Shown here one piece after another: positions 24,553 through 34,550 of a stretch of 64,000 nt of DNA (its first letter is position 1; every line of letters begins with the position of its first letter). The translations under genes were made by a program, and so were the position numbers. The stretch is from positions 930,001 to 994,000 of the forward strand of contig JAENRU010000489.1 of the NCBI GenBank assembly GCA_016647705.1, read 5' to 3'. The notes beneath the pieces are model-generated. The model made no database searches. It was not told the DNA's origin and was given only the letters and a program-made list of their open reading frames with translations. Source of the DNA: Eucommia ulmoides. Its lineage: Eukaryota > Streptophyta > Magnoliopsida > Garryales > Eucommiaceae.

Positions 24553-24920
24553 ATAGGAAGACCCACAAGCATCACATTTTAGGACTAAACCCTTTACGAC
24601 TAAAAAGATAAGCTCCGTCACACTGTGGGAGTCGACCATCCCCTTTAGATTAGCAGGCCCCATATAATTCTTTGGGGGAAAATCATCTTGAGCTGCCATC
24701 CAAGCATGAATACCTTCGTTTAAGAGAAAATTAGCTTCTTGTCTGTCTGTCTGCTTGCTTGGGACATTTTTTTGAATGTGAAAAACAACTTAAAGAAAAA
24801 GAACAAAACCTATCCTTCATGTTGTCCAAGTTAGCTCTCTAAATTCTCCATTGGTAGCTAATGTTTATCTACTAAGTAGAGAAAATCTTAGAAGGACTTC
24901 TCCCATGAGTGAATTCTTGA
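24553..24920. other. Non-array insertion patch
   Basis: About 370 bp of normal-composition DNA interrupts the T-rich array. It contains the psbD-like fragment (24682-24741, minus strand), a short TGTC/CTTG microsatellite (about 24742-24762) and otherwise unrecognised sequence. It looks like filler DNA captured during repair. Confidence 0.6.
24682..24741 (-). pseudogene. psbD: Plastid psbD (photosystem II D2) C-terminal fragment
   Basis: The minus strand reads LNEGIHAWMAAQD, which matches the well-known C-terminal region of D2 (LNEGI.AWMAAQD) with one residue changed. The codons also look plastid-like. After the final Asp the match breaks; a weaker resemblance to the last psbD codons may follow after a small deletion. 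The fragment is far too short to function and is best explained as plastid DNA inserted into the nucleus (NUPT). The recognition is by eye from a short match. Confidence 0.55.
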
Positions 24921-27101
24921 TTTTTTTTAAAGATTTTGGGTTTATCTCAAAAGTGGCGACATCAGGTTGTTTTGTAAGTCATAACTTTTGAAAATTTAAA
25001 GATTTTGAGTTTTTCATAAAAGTAGCGAAATCGAATTTTTTTCATAAGCTTATAATTTTTCAAAATTTAAAAATCTCGTGTTTCTAATAAAAGTAGCGAA
25101 ATCGAATTTTTTTCATAAGCTTATAATTTTTCAAAATTTAAAAATCTCGTGTTTCTAATAAAAGTAGCGAAATCAGATTTTTTTATATGCTATAACCTTT
25201 CAAAATTTACAAATCTCGATTTTTTTATAAAAGTAGCGAAATAGAGTTTTTTTTTTAGCTTTTCCAAGTTTAAAGATTTCGAGTTCTAAAAGTAGCGAAA
25301 TAGAATTTTTTTGTGAGCTTTAACCTTCGAAAATTTCAAAATTCCAAGTTCATAGAAGTAGCAATATCGGGATTTATTTGTGAGTTATAACCTTTCAAAA
25401 TTTTATGATTTCGAATTTCTAATAAAAATAGCGAAATCGAATTTTTTTAACCTTTCAAATTGAAAGATCTTAAATTTTTCGTAAAAGTAGCAAAAATAAG
25501 ATTTTTTTTTTTTTTTTTTTTTAAACTATAGCCTTTCAAAAATTTTACATTTCGAGTTTTTAATAAAAGTAGCGAATCATATTTTATTTTTTTGGGCTAT
25601 TTTGTGAGTTATTCCTTTTGAGTTTATCATAAAAGTAGCGATATTGTGATTTTTTGTGAGCTATAACTTTTCGAAAATTGATGATTTCAAGTTTGTAATA
25701 AAAATAGAGAAATCGGATTTTTTGTGAGCCATAACCTTTTAAAATTTAAAGATCTCGAAATTTTCATAAAAGTAGTGAAATGGAATTTTTTTGTGAACTA
25801 TAGCATTTCAAAAAATTTAGACTTCGAGTTTTTCATAAAAGTAGTAAAATAGATTTTTTTTTATTTTTTTTTTTTTTGTGAATTATAACCTTTCAAAATT
25901 TAAAGATTTCGAGTTTTTCAAAAAAAAAAAATTGATTTTTTTTTTAGTTACAATCTTTCAAAATTTGATGATTTCAAGTTTCTAGTAAAAGTAGCGAAAT
26001 CGATTTTTTTTGTGTGCTACAATCTTTCAAAATTTGATGATCTTGAATTTCTAATAAAAGTAGCGAAATTATTATTATTATATTTTTTTAACTTTAACCT
26101 TTTCAAATTTAAAGATTTTAAAATTTTTATGAAAGTAGCAATGTCGGGTTTTTTGTGAACTTTAATCTTTCCAAATTTAAATATTTTGAGTTTTTCATAA
26201 AAAGTAGAGAAATCAAGTTTTTTTTGTGACTTATAGCCTTTGAAATTTAAGATTTCAATTTTTTCATAAAAGAAGTCAATTCGTGTTTTTTTTTGTTTTT
26301 TTTTTTAGCAATAGCCTTTTCAAATTTAAAGATTTTGAATTTAGCATAAAAGTAGTGAAATTGTGAATTTTTTGTGAGCTATGGTATTTTCAAATTTAAA
26401 GATTATGAGTTTTCGTAAAAATAGCGAAATCTGGATTTTTTGTGAACTATGTCCTTTCAAAATTTAAAGAAATTGAGTTTTTCATAAAAGTAGCAAAGTC
26501 AATTTTTGTAAGTTATAACTTTTCAAAATTTGATGATTTTGAGTTTATAATAAAAATAGCGTAATCATTTTTTATTTTTATTTTTGTGAGCTGCCTTCAA
26601 AAAATTTAAGATTTCCAGTTTTTCATAAAAATTGCGAAATCGCGCTTTTTTGTGAACTATAGCCTATCAAATTTTTAAGATTCCAATTTTTTTATAAAAC
26701 TAGCGAAATCAAGATTTTTTTGTGAGTTGTCACTTTTTCAAATTTAATAATTTCGAATTTTTCATAAAAAGAGGAAAATCAAATATTTTTGTGAGTCATA
26801 ACCTTCCAAAAAATAATATTTCGAGTTTATTATAAAAGTAGCAAAATCAGATTTTTTTTGTGAGTCATAGTCTTTCCCAATTTAAAGATTTCAATTTTTT
26901 TATAAAAATAGTGAAATTAAGTTTTTCTGTGAGTTATATAATATTTTGAAAATTTGAAGATTTTAAAATTTTCATAAAAATAGAATAATAAAAAAAAAAT
27001 TGTGTTATAACCTTTCAAAATTTAAAGATCTCGCATTTTTTATAAAATTAGCGAAATCATATCCCTTTTTCGTTAGCTATACTCTACAAATTTTAAGATT
27101 T

Positions 27102-27146
27102 CAAAATCTTTAAATTTTAAAAAGTTATAACTCACAAAAACAAAAT
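27102..27146. repeat. Inverted terminal unit at the right border of the array
   Basis: After ATTTTAAGATTTC in array orientation, the sequence turns back: AAAATCTTTAAATTTTAAAA then AGTTATAACTCACAAAAA is the reverse complement of a standard monomer. The array therefore ends in a small palindrome. Confidence 0.75.
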
Positions 27147-27774
27147 TCTAGAATAGAAAGGCCTAAAATTAGTTTATCGATGAATGGACAAAACAAAATT
27201 TCTATACCGGGTTATACCCATTTTACATTGAAAAAAAAAATTGATAAAAAAAAAATATGGACAATAACACGGTAATAACACACTAAAAATACCATTTTTG
27301 CTGGGTTTTTTCCCGTAATAGCAATTCATGTAGTAATAAAAGCAATTATTAAAAAATCAAAATCATAGAGACCCGCTTGAGTTAGGAACCTTTGCAAGAT
27401 CAAGAGTTTGAGGCTGCGGAAAAACACTTGTTGAAAAAAACAGCCACACACCCCAAACGAGATTAATCTCACACCCTGTGTGTGGGTATGGGGACGTTCG
27501 TTGGTATACAAAAAATATATATATATTTCATTAAGAATAAAAATTACAAGACTATAGCTATATTAAAATCCCATTTTTCCTTTTGTCCCATAATTGCATT
27601 TAAAAATACACACCCCAAAACAAAAAAAACAAAAAAAAAAGGAGCAAATTGTAATAGCTCTAATACATATTTATACAAATTCTTAAGAACACAACAGTTA
27701 ATTATACCATTTAATTCTCTTTAAAAACACTTAATAATAAAGCCCTTAAAAAAAGGAAAATTAAGAGATTAAAA
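27147..27774. other. Noncoding 3' flank of the UBX gene
   Basis: AT-rich. Two stretches (about 27290-27345 and 27560-27610, with CCCATTTTTCC... and CCCATAATTGCATTT) resemble the tail of the tandem repeats in the UBX gene's first intron (30600-30630, CCCGTAATTGCATT). The part nearest 27775 is presumably the 3' UTR. No clear AATAAA is placed where expected. No other gene is seen. Confidence 0.5.
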
Positions 27775-29228
27775 TCATAGCCTTTGAATTACCACAGAAT
27801 TAGCAAGTCCTGCCTGCTCTATTGTCTGGTTTGGATCAGAGAGTTGTTTGGGCGGAAATCCAACGGTCATGAGCTGATAATTCCTCGAGGCACCGGGCCT
27901 AGCTGAGGCGTCTATGAACCGTCGGATATCTCTAATTGTGTGGTGGTAATTGAAATGAGCTATCATGCGGGTACCATCTCCCATTCTGAGCTGAATTGAG
28001 GTGGACGGCTGCGATTCATCCACAATCAGGGCTGTTGATGGGCCCAGAGCTGGGGTGAGCGGCGGGCTCAGAGCACGCCCGGGCTCAGCCTCGGGTCCGT
28101 TGCTGCTGCTTCCTCCTAGAGTCCTTCCAACACCTTGAAATGGAACTTGTTGCTTTTCGGGTTCCTTCATGAAATGGAGGACCAAAAGGGTTAATTGCAT
28201 TTTACCCCCTTATACTTCAGTTATGTTTCATTTTAACCCCTCTACCATAAAAAACGTACCACTTTCACTCTCGACAAAAGAAACCAAGGGAGAAGCTCAC
28301 ATTTTATTTCAAATAATATGAAATAACTTAATCTCTTCGTATATATTAATTTAAATTTAATATTTAATTTCAGGGTAATAGAAGAAAAAAAATTATTAAT
28401 TACACTTTGCCCTCCGTAGTTTGACTGAATTACACTTTATACCACCGTAGTAATTTCTTCATCACTTACCCATGTTGGTAGCTGCAATTTATAAAGCACA
28501 ACCGAAGAAAGGTGAATGAATACTCACAGGGCAGTTCTCTTCTCTCTTTATGAGATTGATATGCACGGATGACCTCCTATCCGCAGGCTCAAGCTCCTTC
28601 GGGCACTCCGACTTTTTAATGCTCTGCATTGAGGCAAAAACATATAATTTATATAATCACTAAAATAAATTGCCTACGAATACGCCATAAATGGCATCGC
28701 TAAGGTAGTGTTTGGTTTCAATTAATTGGAAATTCAGAATTAGAATTAGAAAATGACAAAGTGATTGTTGTTGTGTGGTTACTTTTCAACACTTGTAGGC
28801 TAGTTTTTGTTGTTCCTTTAGTGAAAAGGTTAATTGCCTTCTACCCTCTTATACTTTGGTCTCGTTTCATTTTAACCCCTCTATTTTGAAAACTTAAATG
28901 GAGAAACTCACATTTTATTCCAAAAAAAAAAAAAAAGTATAAAATAACTTAATTTTTCTTTATTTTTTAAATTAAATATAAAACTTAAAGGTCAAAAAGG
29001 GAAATAAAATTTCTCCCTCTAGGTATCTTTCTTTCTCTAATATTTTTTCCTTCTTATAGATAAAAACAAGAAATAAAAAAAGGGGAGTTTTATCCATTTT
29101 TAAAAAAAAAAATATTTTAAATGGAAAGTTTAATTTCAACATTTTAAGCATATTTCGTTGAGTTAAATAAAAAAAACCGGTGAGCGGGATAAAGGGGTGG
29201 AGTTAGTAAGGACCGAGGGGCGCCTCAA

Positions 29229-29269
<41 letters not shown>

Positions 29270-31974
29270 CCAACTTTCAGGATCAGCCGATGGGGTAAAA
29301 TGAAGGATTTTAAAGTAGAGGGGAAAAATGAAACAAGATCAAAGTACACGGAAGTAAAATGCAATTAACCCTTTAGCGAACTTACCTCCAAGAGATGAGC
29401 ATTCTCGGGGTCATCCAGCCTCCTCAAAGGCCCATCATTCACAGTGAAACCGTTTCTCCAGAAAACAATGGTGTGTACCACGTCCTGAGGAGGAGGAGCC
29501 AATGACGATGTTTCTCCAGAGAGTGATCTTCCTGTTCCAGTAAAGCTTCTCGAGCTTGAAGATGGATTTTCCAAGTGTCCTACACTCGCACCTAACTGCC
29601 TAGCTTGATTGAATATTGAATCTACGTCATTACCCTTAGTAGGGTCTTGGACAAGCATACCGCTATAAATAAGAGGGGAAGCAGATGTCAAAATATGATC
29701 AACGTGACCCCCCCGGGGGGAAGTTGTTAATGTAATAAAGTAAAAATTTTACATGCATTCATTTTTTATTCCAATTCCAAAGCCCTAATTATGTGCAAAC
29801 GAACGCTACCTTAGAGCTTTTGCATTTTGATCACATATCAAAATCGGGGGCGTTTACAAGGCTCTCATCAAAATAGCCATTTTCATCAGTTTTTGTTGGG
29901 TTCATTCCATATCGGATATGGAAAGGACTGATGGTCAGGTTATAAGTGTGAGGGAAAGTCTCGCCTCATGAGCTAACTTTTGAAGTTGAGACTGAGAGAA
30001 ACTCAAGACCACCCTATATTAGTATTAGAGCTCAAGTTACAACAATTTTGACCCAATAGCCACAAAGAAAAAGACTGATCAAGGGTTAGCCGACCAAAGA
30101 CTCGATGTGTGAGGAAGAGATTATTGGGTTTATCCCACATCAGATATGGAAGAGGTTGGTGATCATGTTATAAGCGTGAGGGAATTCCTCACCTCATGAG
30201 TTAACTTTTAGGGTTTAGAGAGACCCAAAACGACCCTACAATTTTATGGTTCAATATCCTTTTATAGAGTTTTAGATGCATCTGACAAAAAATCAAAATC
30301 AAGAAATATTGCAAGGCTATACCTCACCAAAATGGATATTTACGCTTGTTTTATGGTCCAACATCCTTTTATAAAATTTATGATGTATTTGACAAAAAAA
30401 TCGAAATCGAGAAAAAATTGTAGGGCTATAGCTCCCAAAAAAGTTCCCTTTTCACTAGTTTTATTGTCCAAATTCCTTTTATAGAGTTTTAGAAGTATTT
30501 GACAAAAAATCGAAATCCAAAACAATTGCAAGGCTATAGTGCGCAAAAAAAACAAAAAAAAAAAAAAAAAAAAAGAAAAAGAAAAAGAAAAATAACACAT
30601 TTTCGCTAAGTTTCTCCCGTAATTGCATTATATTGAGTTATTAAAATATCGGATTACACATCAGGCAATGATGGGTTTAAGGCTTAGCCAGTGGAGGCGA
30701 CTACCCCCTCCCGCGACCACCCCCATTTTGAGTTATATTATATATATATATATATATACTTAAGTACGTAAAATATCTACACATTCACCCCATTGAAATT
30801 TAAAGTAAAATATCTACCCATTCACCCCATTGAAATTTAAAAAAAAAATACACCCGTCTATTTTATATTCAGCCCTCTAACTCTGGAATGCTGCATCAGG
30901 GGTTTAGCCTTCGGCCCCTAAGATCATGTATTTTTTCCCAATAGAGATTCATACTTTGATAGACCAATTAGTTAGTAAGGGGTTAAGAAGGTTCTAGTCC
31001 TCTCTTGATTAGTTGTTGAATTTGTTAGGGAGTTGTTTGTTAAGAGTGTTTGTTAGTTTGAAGTGAATAAATAGCAGGTAAGGGCTTGGGGTTAGGGGGA
31101 GAAATTTGAGAAACTCCTCTAACAAACAACTCCCTAACAAACTCAACAACTAATCAAGAGAGGACTAGAACCTTCTCAACCCCTTACTAACTAATTGGTC
31201 AATCATACTTAAACATCAGTTCACTAAAAATGAACTAACAACAATGCAGATCACATCAATAAACTCGTTCACTTATTCGAAATCTGAAATTCAAGCCTTT
31301 TATGCCTCAATTATTTACTAACATAACAAAGGGCTAATAGCTCAGCACACATGAAAAAGACACCTCAATAGTCATCAAAATCCCCTAATCTTATTAAGAA
31401 CTTTTAAGCTAACAAATACAACAACAACTAAGCCTCTGTCCCATCTATTTAGGGTTGGCTACATGAATCCGTTTACGCCATAGCGATCGAACAAGCTAAC
31501 AAATGAAATCCCAAATTCAAAAAATGACCAAGGAAAACAAAACCTACATTGCCCAATAGCCTAAATTTGTATCGCACGTAGTGATTAGTTTTAAGTTTCC
31601 ATTAATCAAAAACATGCCTAAAATTCATATCGAAAAACCTAATGGAACCACCAGATTATCCTGTATATCTCAAACTTACGCGTCGTCTATCTAAATCGAT
31701 TTCCAATCAAATCAAACCAGACAAAAAATAATTCACTACTGATTCAAAAAAAACTGAGAGATTTTAACTTAATTCATGATTGATCAATGAAAAAGAGAGA
31801 ATCGAAAGAGTTAGGGTTTGAAATTGACCTCTTCTCGCCACCAGTGTAATACTCTTGAGGATCATCCGAATCGCTGTCGGAGTCCGGAGCGGAGGGACGG
31901 TTCAAGTCGGAGAGCGTCCGGATATTGCCGGGTCGACTGCCGGATTTTGCGGGTTTCTTATCGCGCGAAGACAT
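27775..31974 (-). CDS. PUX4: Plant UBX-domain protein (PUX3/PUX4 class, p47-like CDC48 adaptor)
   Basis: Four exons with GT-AG introns and consistent phase: 31974-31829, 29662-29386, 28623-28528 and 28164-27775 (stop at 27777-27775), giving 302 aa, the length expected for PUX3/PUX4. The N-terminus is rich in Ser/Asp ([20 protein letters not shown]), followed by [24 protein letters not shown] domain spans about 109-172 ([19 protein letters not shown], with HINLIKRE in exon 3). A UBX domain occupies about the last 77 residues ([19 protein letters not shown] to VVIQRL) and includes the GFPPKQL loop at the position that contacts CDC48/p97. Such proteins recruit or regulate the CDC48 ATPase in ubiquitin-dependent turnover and membrane fusion. 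Intron 1 (2166 bp) and introns 2 and 3 are filled with transposon-derived repeats, but the coding frame is intact. Choice between PUX3 and PUX4 is not secure. Confidence 0.93.
28189..28262. repeat. MITE end next to the intron 3 acceptor
   Basis: GGGTTAATTGCATTTTACCC and CATTTTAACCCCTCTACC match the terminal repeat of the element at 28828-29370. Only one end is recognisable. It starts 24 bp from the exon 4 boundary (28164), so its T-rich end supplies part of the polypyrimidine tract. Confidence 0.65.
28828..29370. repeat. MITE in UBX intron 2
   Basis: The two ends are inverted over about 60 bp: GGTTAATTGCCTTCTACCCT and TGGTCTCGTTTCATTTTAAC on the left pair with AATGAAACAAGATCAAAGTA and AAGTAAAATGCAATTAACC on the right. 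The 543-bp element makes up most of the 762-bp intron, and its right end lies 15 bp from the 5' splice site. It includes an unusual C21A16 homopolymer at 29229-29265. Confidence 0.75.
29894..30240 (+). mobile_element. TRIM element (miniature LTR retrotransposon, 347 bp)
   Basis: Two direct terminal repeats of about 120 bp, 29894-30018 (TGTTGGGTTCATTCC ... CACCCTATA) and 30122-30240 (TATTGGGTTTATCCC ... GACCCTACA), share CTCATGAG and TATAAG.GTGAGGGAA blocks. After the first comes TTAGTATTAGAGC, a decayed initiator-Met PBS. Before the second comes the purine tract GTGAGGAAGAGA. Flanks are GTTTT (left) and ATTTT (right), a 5-bp target duplication with one change. It has no coding capacity. It interrupts one of the ~110-bp tandem repeats in UBX intron 1. 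Confidence 0.8.
30241..30640. repeat. About 110-bp tandem repeats in UBX intron 1, related to the big array
   Basis: Three direct copies begin near 30242, 30350 and 30461, each with TCCTTTTATA, GTATTTGACAAAAAATCGAA and AAGGCTATAGC elements. A fourth partial copy lies left of the TRIM element (about 29820-29893). The part CGAAATC...AAAATTG.AAGGCTATAGC followed by CCAAAAAA matches the reverse complement of the satellite-array monomer. It ends with an A-run (30548-30574) and CCCGTAATTGCATT. Confidence 0.7.
30700..30850. repeat. (AT)n tract and 36-bp tandem duplication
   Basis: A TA run at about 30736-30757, then two copies of GTAAAATATCTACMCATTCA plus CCCCATTGAAATTTAAA (about 30768-30804 and 30805-30841). 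Intronic. Confidence 0.8.
30958..31204. repeat. Near-perfect inverted repeat in UBX intron 1
   Basis: Arms of about 87 bp (30958-31044 and 31115-31204) differ at only a few positions: GACCAATTAGTTAGTAAGG and TTCTAGTCCTCTCTTGATTA recur inverted in the right arm. A loop of about 70 bp separates them. The gene's own transcript would carry this sequence and fold into a long hairpin. Likely a young MITE, and a possible small-RNA precursor. Confidence 0.8.
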
Positions 31975-32147
31975 AGTCGTCTTTGGCTGTCGCCTGAAGT
32001 CTTCGCGCGGAGAGAGAGAGATGGGCCGTTAAAAGGACGAGTCATGGCGGTTCATATATAAAGGGAAAAACTATTAAAAAGAAAAAAATGATTTTTTATC
32101 CCTCTATTTTGTTTTATATTTTAAAAAATAATATTTTTATTTCAACT

Positions 32148-32211
<64 letters not shown>

Positions 32212-32788
32212 GTAAAATTTAGTTTTTTATCGAAATTTTACATAAAATATACACTTGAGCATGGCATGACGTTGTTAGGATCCTATATAGTCCTTTATGA
32301 CCCTAGCCTGTAAACGGACCTTATGGGCTTCTATTATTATTTTTTACTGTATAATTATTAAAAATTGAAAAATAAATAAAAGGAATAAAGTCATTTTTTT
32401 ATTTTCTTTTTTAATAAAATGATAGTTTCTCTCGTCAATTGTAAAAAAATATTAAATATAACTTTCAGAAAATAAAGATAATAAAATACTGGAGTTCTTA
32501 ATGAAGAGTCAACAAAATTAATTTTTTTTTTGCTCACATGCGTTATATTAATTTTTTTAAATGTCCAATTAATTTTTTTTTTGCTCACACGCGTTATATT
32601 AATTTTTTTAAAAGTCCAAATTTATTGTACTATATAAAAGTTACTGTAATTTTAACGCCCCAATCTCCCAAGTTCGCCATTCGATTTCTCCTAAAGAGAA
32701 TTAAAATTAAAAGTCTACCATGAATATTTCAATACATATAAACCTGATCAATTTTACAATTGTATCGACCCAAGCTCTCATACCACTT
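31975..32788. other. Upstream region of the UBX gene
   Basis: 31975-32020 is GC-richer with GAGAGAGAGAGA and is probably the 5' UTR or core promoter of the minus-strand UBX gene. Beyond it the DNA is AT-rich, with a (TA)n tract at about 32150-32206 and a 51-bp tandem duplication at 32519-32617 (GCTCACAYGCGTTATATTAA). From 32788 downward the minus strand has a decayed retroelement leader, including a short gag-like start near 32680. Confidence 0.55.
32776..32788 (-). promoter_or_regulatory. Primer binding site-like sequence, minus orientation
   Basis: On the minus strand the sequence directly after the TGTTACA-type boundary at 32789 is AGTGGTATGAGAGC, one base from the initiator-Met PBS core TGGTATCAGAGC. 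This implies a minus-oriented retroelement whose LTR ended at 32789. Confidence 0.6.
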
Positions 32789-33304
32789 GTAACGATCTAG
32801 TCTTCCAATACCGCCACTAAATTTCTCCTTTTTTATAGAGAAATAGAGATAAAAGACAAATCAATCAATCACCATTTTATTAATATTCATTATTATTACA
32901 ACGACGAAAATATTTAGAAAATATTACAAAATTTAATATAAGTCCAAATATAATTTATGGCGTAGCTGTATTTTAGTAAATCCTGCAATAAATACTATAG
33001 GGGTATGAACCAACGTTTATTAGAATCCTAACTTCTTTAACGCGTGCATCTAACCAATCCAACACGTAGCACGTACATGATCACGAAATATTTCATGAAA
33101 ATCAACAATTATAATTAAATAACAACTATAACATGAACCACACAATAAATAGATAAATTAAAAACATATATTAAATACAGGAAGAATCCTACCTTAAATA
33201 AGAAATTGATAATTAACATGAAAATATTTTTCTCCTATTTCTTCCTTCTCCTCTTCTCTTCTCTTTGCCTTTTCTTTTCTTTCTTTGCTCCTTCGATCCC
33301 TTCC

Positions 33305-33344
<40 letters not shown>

Positions 33345-33350
<6 letters not shown>

Positions 33351-33605
33351 ATTCATGGGTCCATTCCTTTATATATAATATATATAATAATTCATGGTCC
33401 ATTCTTTTATATATAATATATAATAAATATATAATAATTTATGAGTCCATTTCTTTATATATAATATATAATAATATATATTATAATTCATGGTCCATTC
33501 TTTTATATATAATAATATATATATATATATAATAATTTATGGGTCCACTCTTTTATATATAATATATATAATAATTTATGGGGTCCATTCCTTTATATAT
33601 ATATA
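33345..33605. repeat. Tandem repeat, about 45-50 bp, ATGGGTCCATTCTTTTATAT units
   Basis: Six copies of a unit containing AATTYATGGGTCCATTCYTT followed by a TATATAATATATAAT stretch, at about 33350, 33392, 33440, 33488, 33538 and 33576. It is part of the LTR mosaic. Confidence 0.85.
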
Positions 33606-34426
33606 TTATAAATAAATATGTTCCCTTCTCCAAATTTAATCCGGTAACTTACAAGATATTTTTTTAAATTAAGATATTTTTAAAAATTACATCAACATCC
33701 TATATATTATATAATATTATTATCAAACCCTATAATTATAGTTATTAACCCCAAAACTATCAAATATTTATCTACCTTCAATTTTTCATGATATATCAAA
33801 ATTTATACGAAAATATAATTTGACAATTTATATAGAAGACAATACACTCATCTTGATAATTGCACAACTATTACGCTACCGTCGAAATATTGACGTAGTC
33901 GGCATCGCCTGAGAACTTAGTAAACGACATGACTTAAATTAAGAATTTATCTAAATAAATATAATATGAAATGCAATACGTGAAATGCGTGACACTAAAA
34001 TGAAAATTTTCCTATTCCTAAATTTTCTTAATTATATAAGATTTATTTAAATGGATAGTTTATAAAGTTACATGGATCAAGTAAAATGTTAAATGTGGAA
34101 ACTGGTTTTTATTATTATCTTACTATGTCATAATGTGGTCCCGACAGGAAAGTATGTTCTGTAGGACGTTGTATTGTGACCTGACAGGAGGGAATGTCCT
34201 GCGGGTGGGTTGTGACCCAACAAAAGGATAAATCCTGCAGGTGGTTGATATATATTGTTGTTATTGCTGATTATCAGTATGATATGATTGTTTATACTAT
34301 ATGTTGGTTCTTACCATTGGAGATATTTAATGGTCCTAATACTGACAACTTTAGATTGTGCAAATGTACAGGTTACAGTATCATCATAACTCCCGATTGT
34401 GAGGTAGACGATCTTATGGCTAATAT

Positions 34427-34550
34427 TTTATTTTTATTTTTTTTATTTTTTTTAACTCACACACCACACTCACGCACACGAAAAGACTCAAACCCCACAA
34501 CACCTGTGTGGGGGATGGTGACCCTACCACTAGGACACCACATGAGTCAT
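34427..34550 (-). mobile_element. tRNA-derived SINE (124 bp)
   Basis: The minus strand has GTGGTGTCCTAGTGGTAGGG (box A-like, TGTCCTAGTGG), then about 30 bp further GGGGTTTGAGTC (box B-like) and an A-rich tail at 34427-34450. It is flanked by a 17-bp direct duplication, GATCTTATGGYTAATAT (34410-34426 and 34551-34567, one mismatch), as left by LINE-type target-primed insertion. It interrupts an LTR whose sequence continues on both sides. Confidence 0.85.

Larger units (their letters stand above)
4975..27146. repeat. Degenerate T-rich tandem (satellite-like) array
   Basis: Blocks of a directly repeated monomer occupy 4975-9428, 11728-12103, 17657-20787, 22536-24552 and 24921-27146. A typical unit reads GTGAGYTATARCCTTTCAAA, then ATTTAAAGATTTCGAG, then TTTTTCATAAAAGTAGCG, then AAATCG and a T-run of very variable length (about 5 to over 40). 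The period is about 70-78 bp, for roughly 160 units over about 12 kb. Units are diverged from each other (estimated by eye at about 75-85% identity). A variant monomer with GATTTCGAGTTTCTAATAAA recurs about every 450-500 bp, suggesting a higher-order unit. The last unit is inverted (see 27102-27146). No gene is seen inside. Short open stretches that encode a repeating peptide are a by-product of the repeat. Confidence 0.93.

Noticed and set aside
4975..27146. Regular repeats considered as a CRISPR array or telomeric DNA
   Set aside because: Units are direct tandem copies without unique spacers, strongly diverged and in a plant gene context; no TTTAGGG-type telomere repeats.
34427..34550. Possible tRNA gene
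   Set aside because: Box A and B-like motifs are present, but there is no cloverleaf, and an A-rich tail plus 17-bp duplications show it is a SINE.
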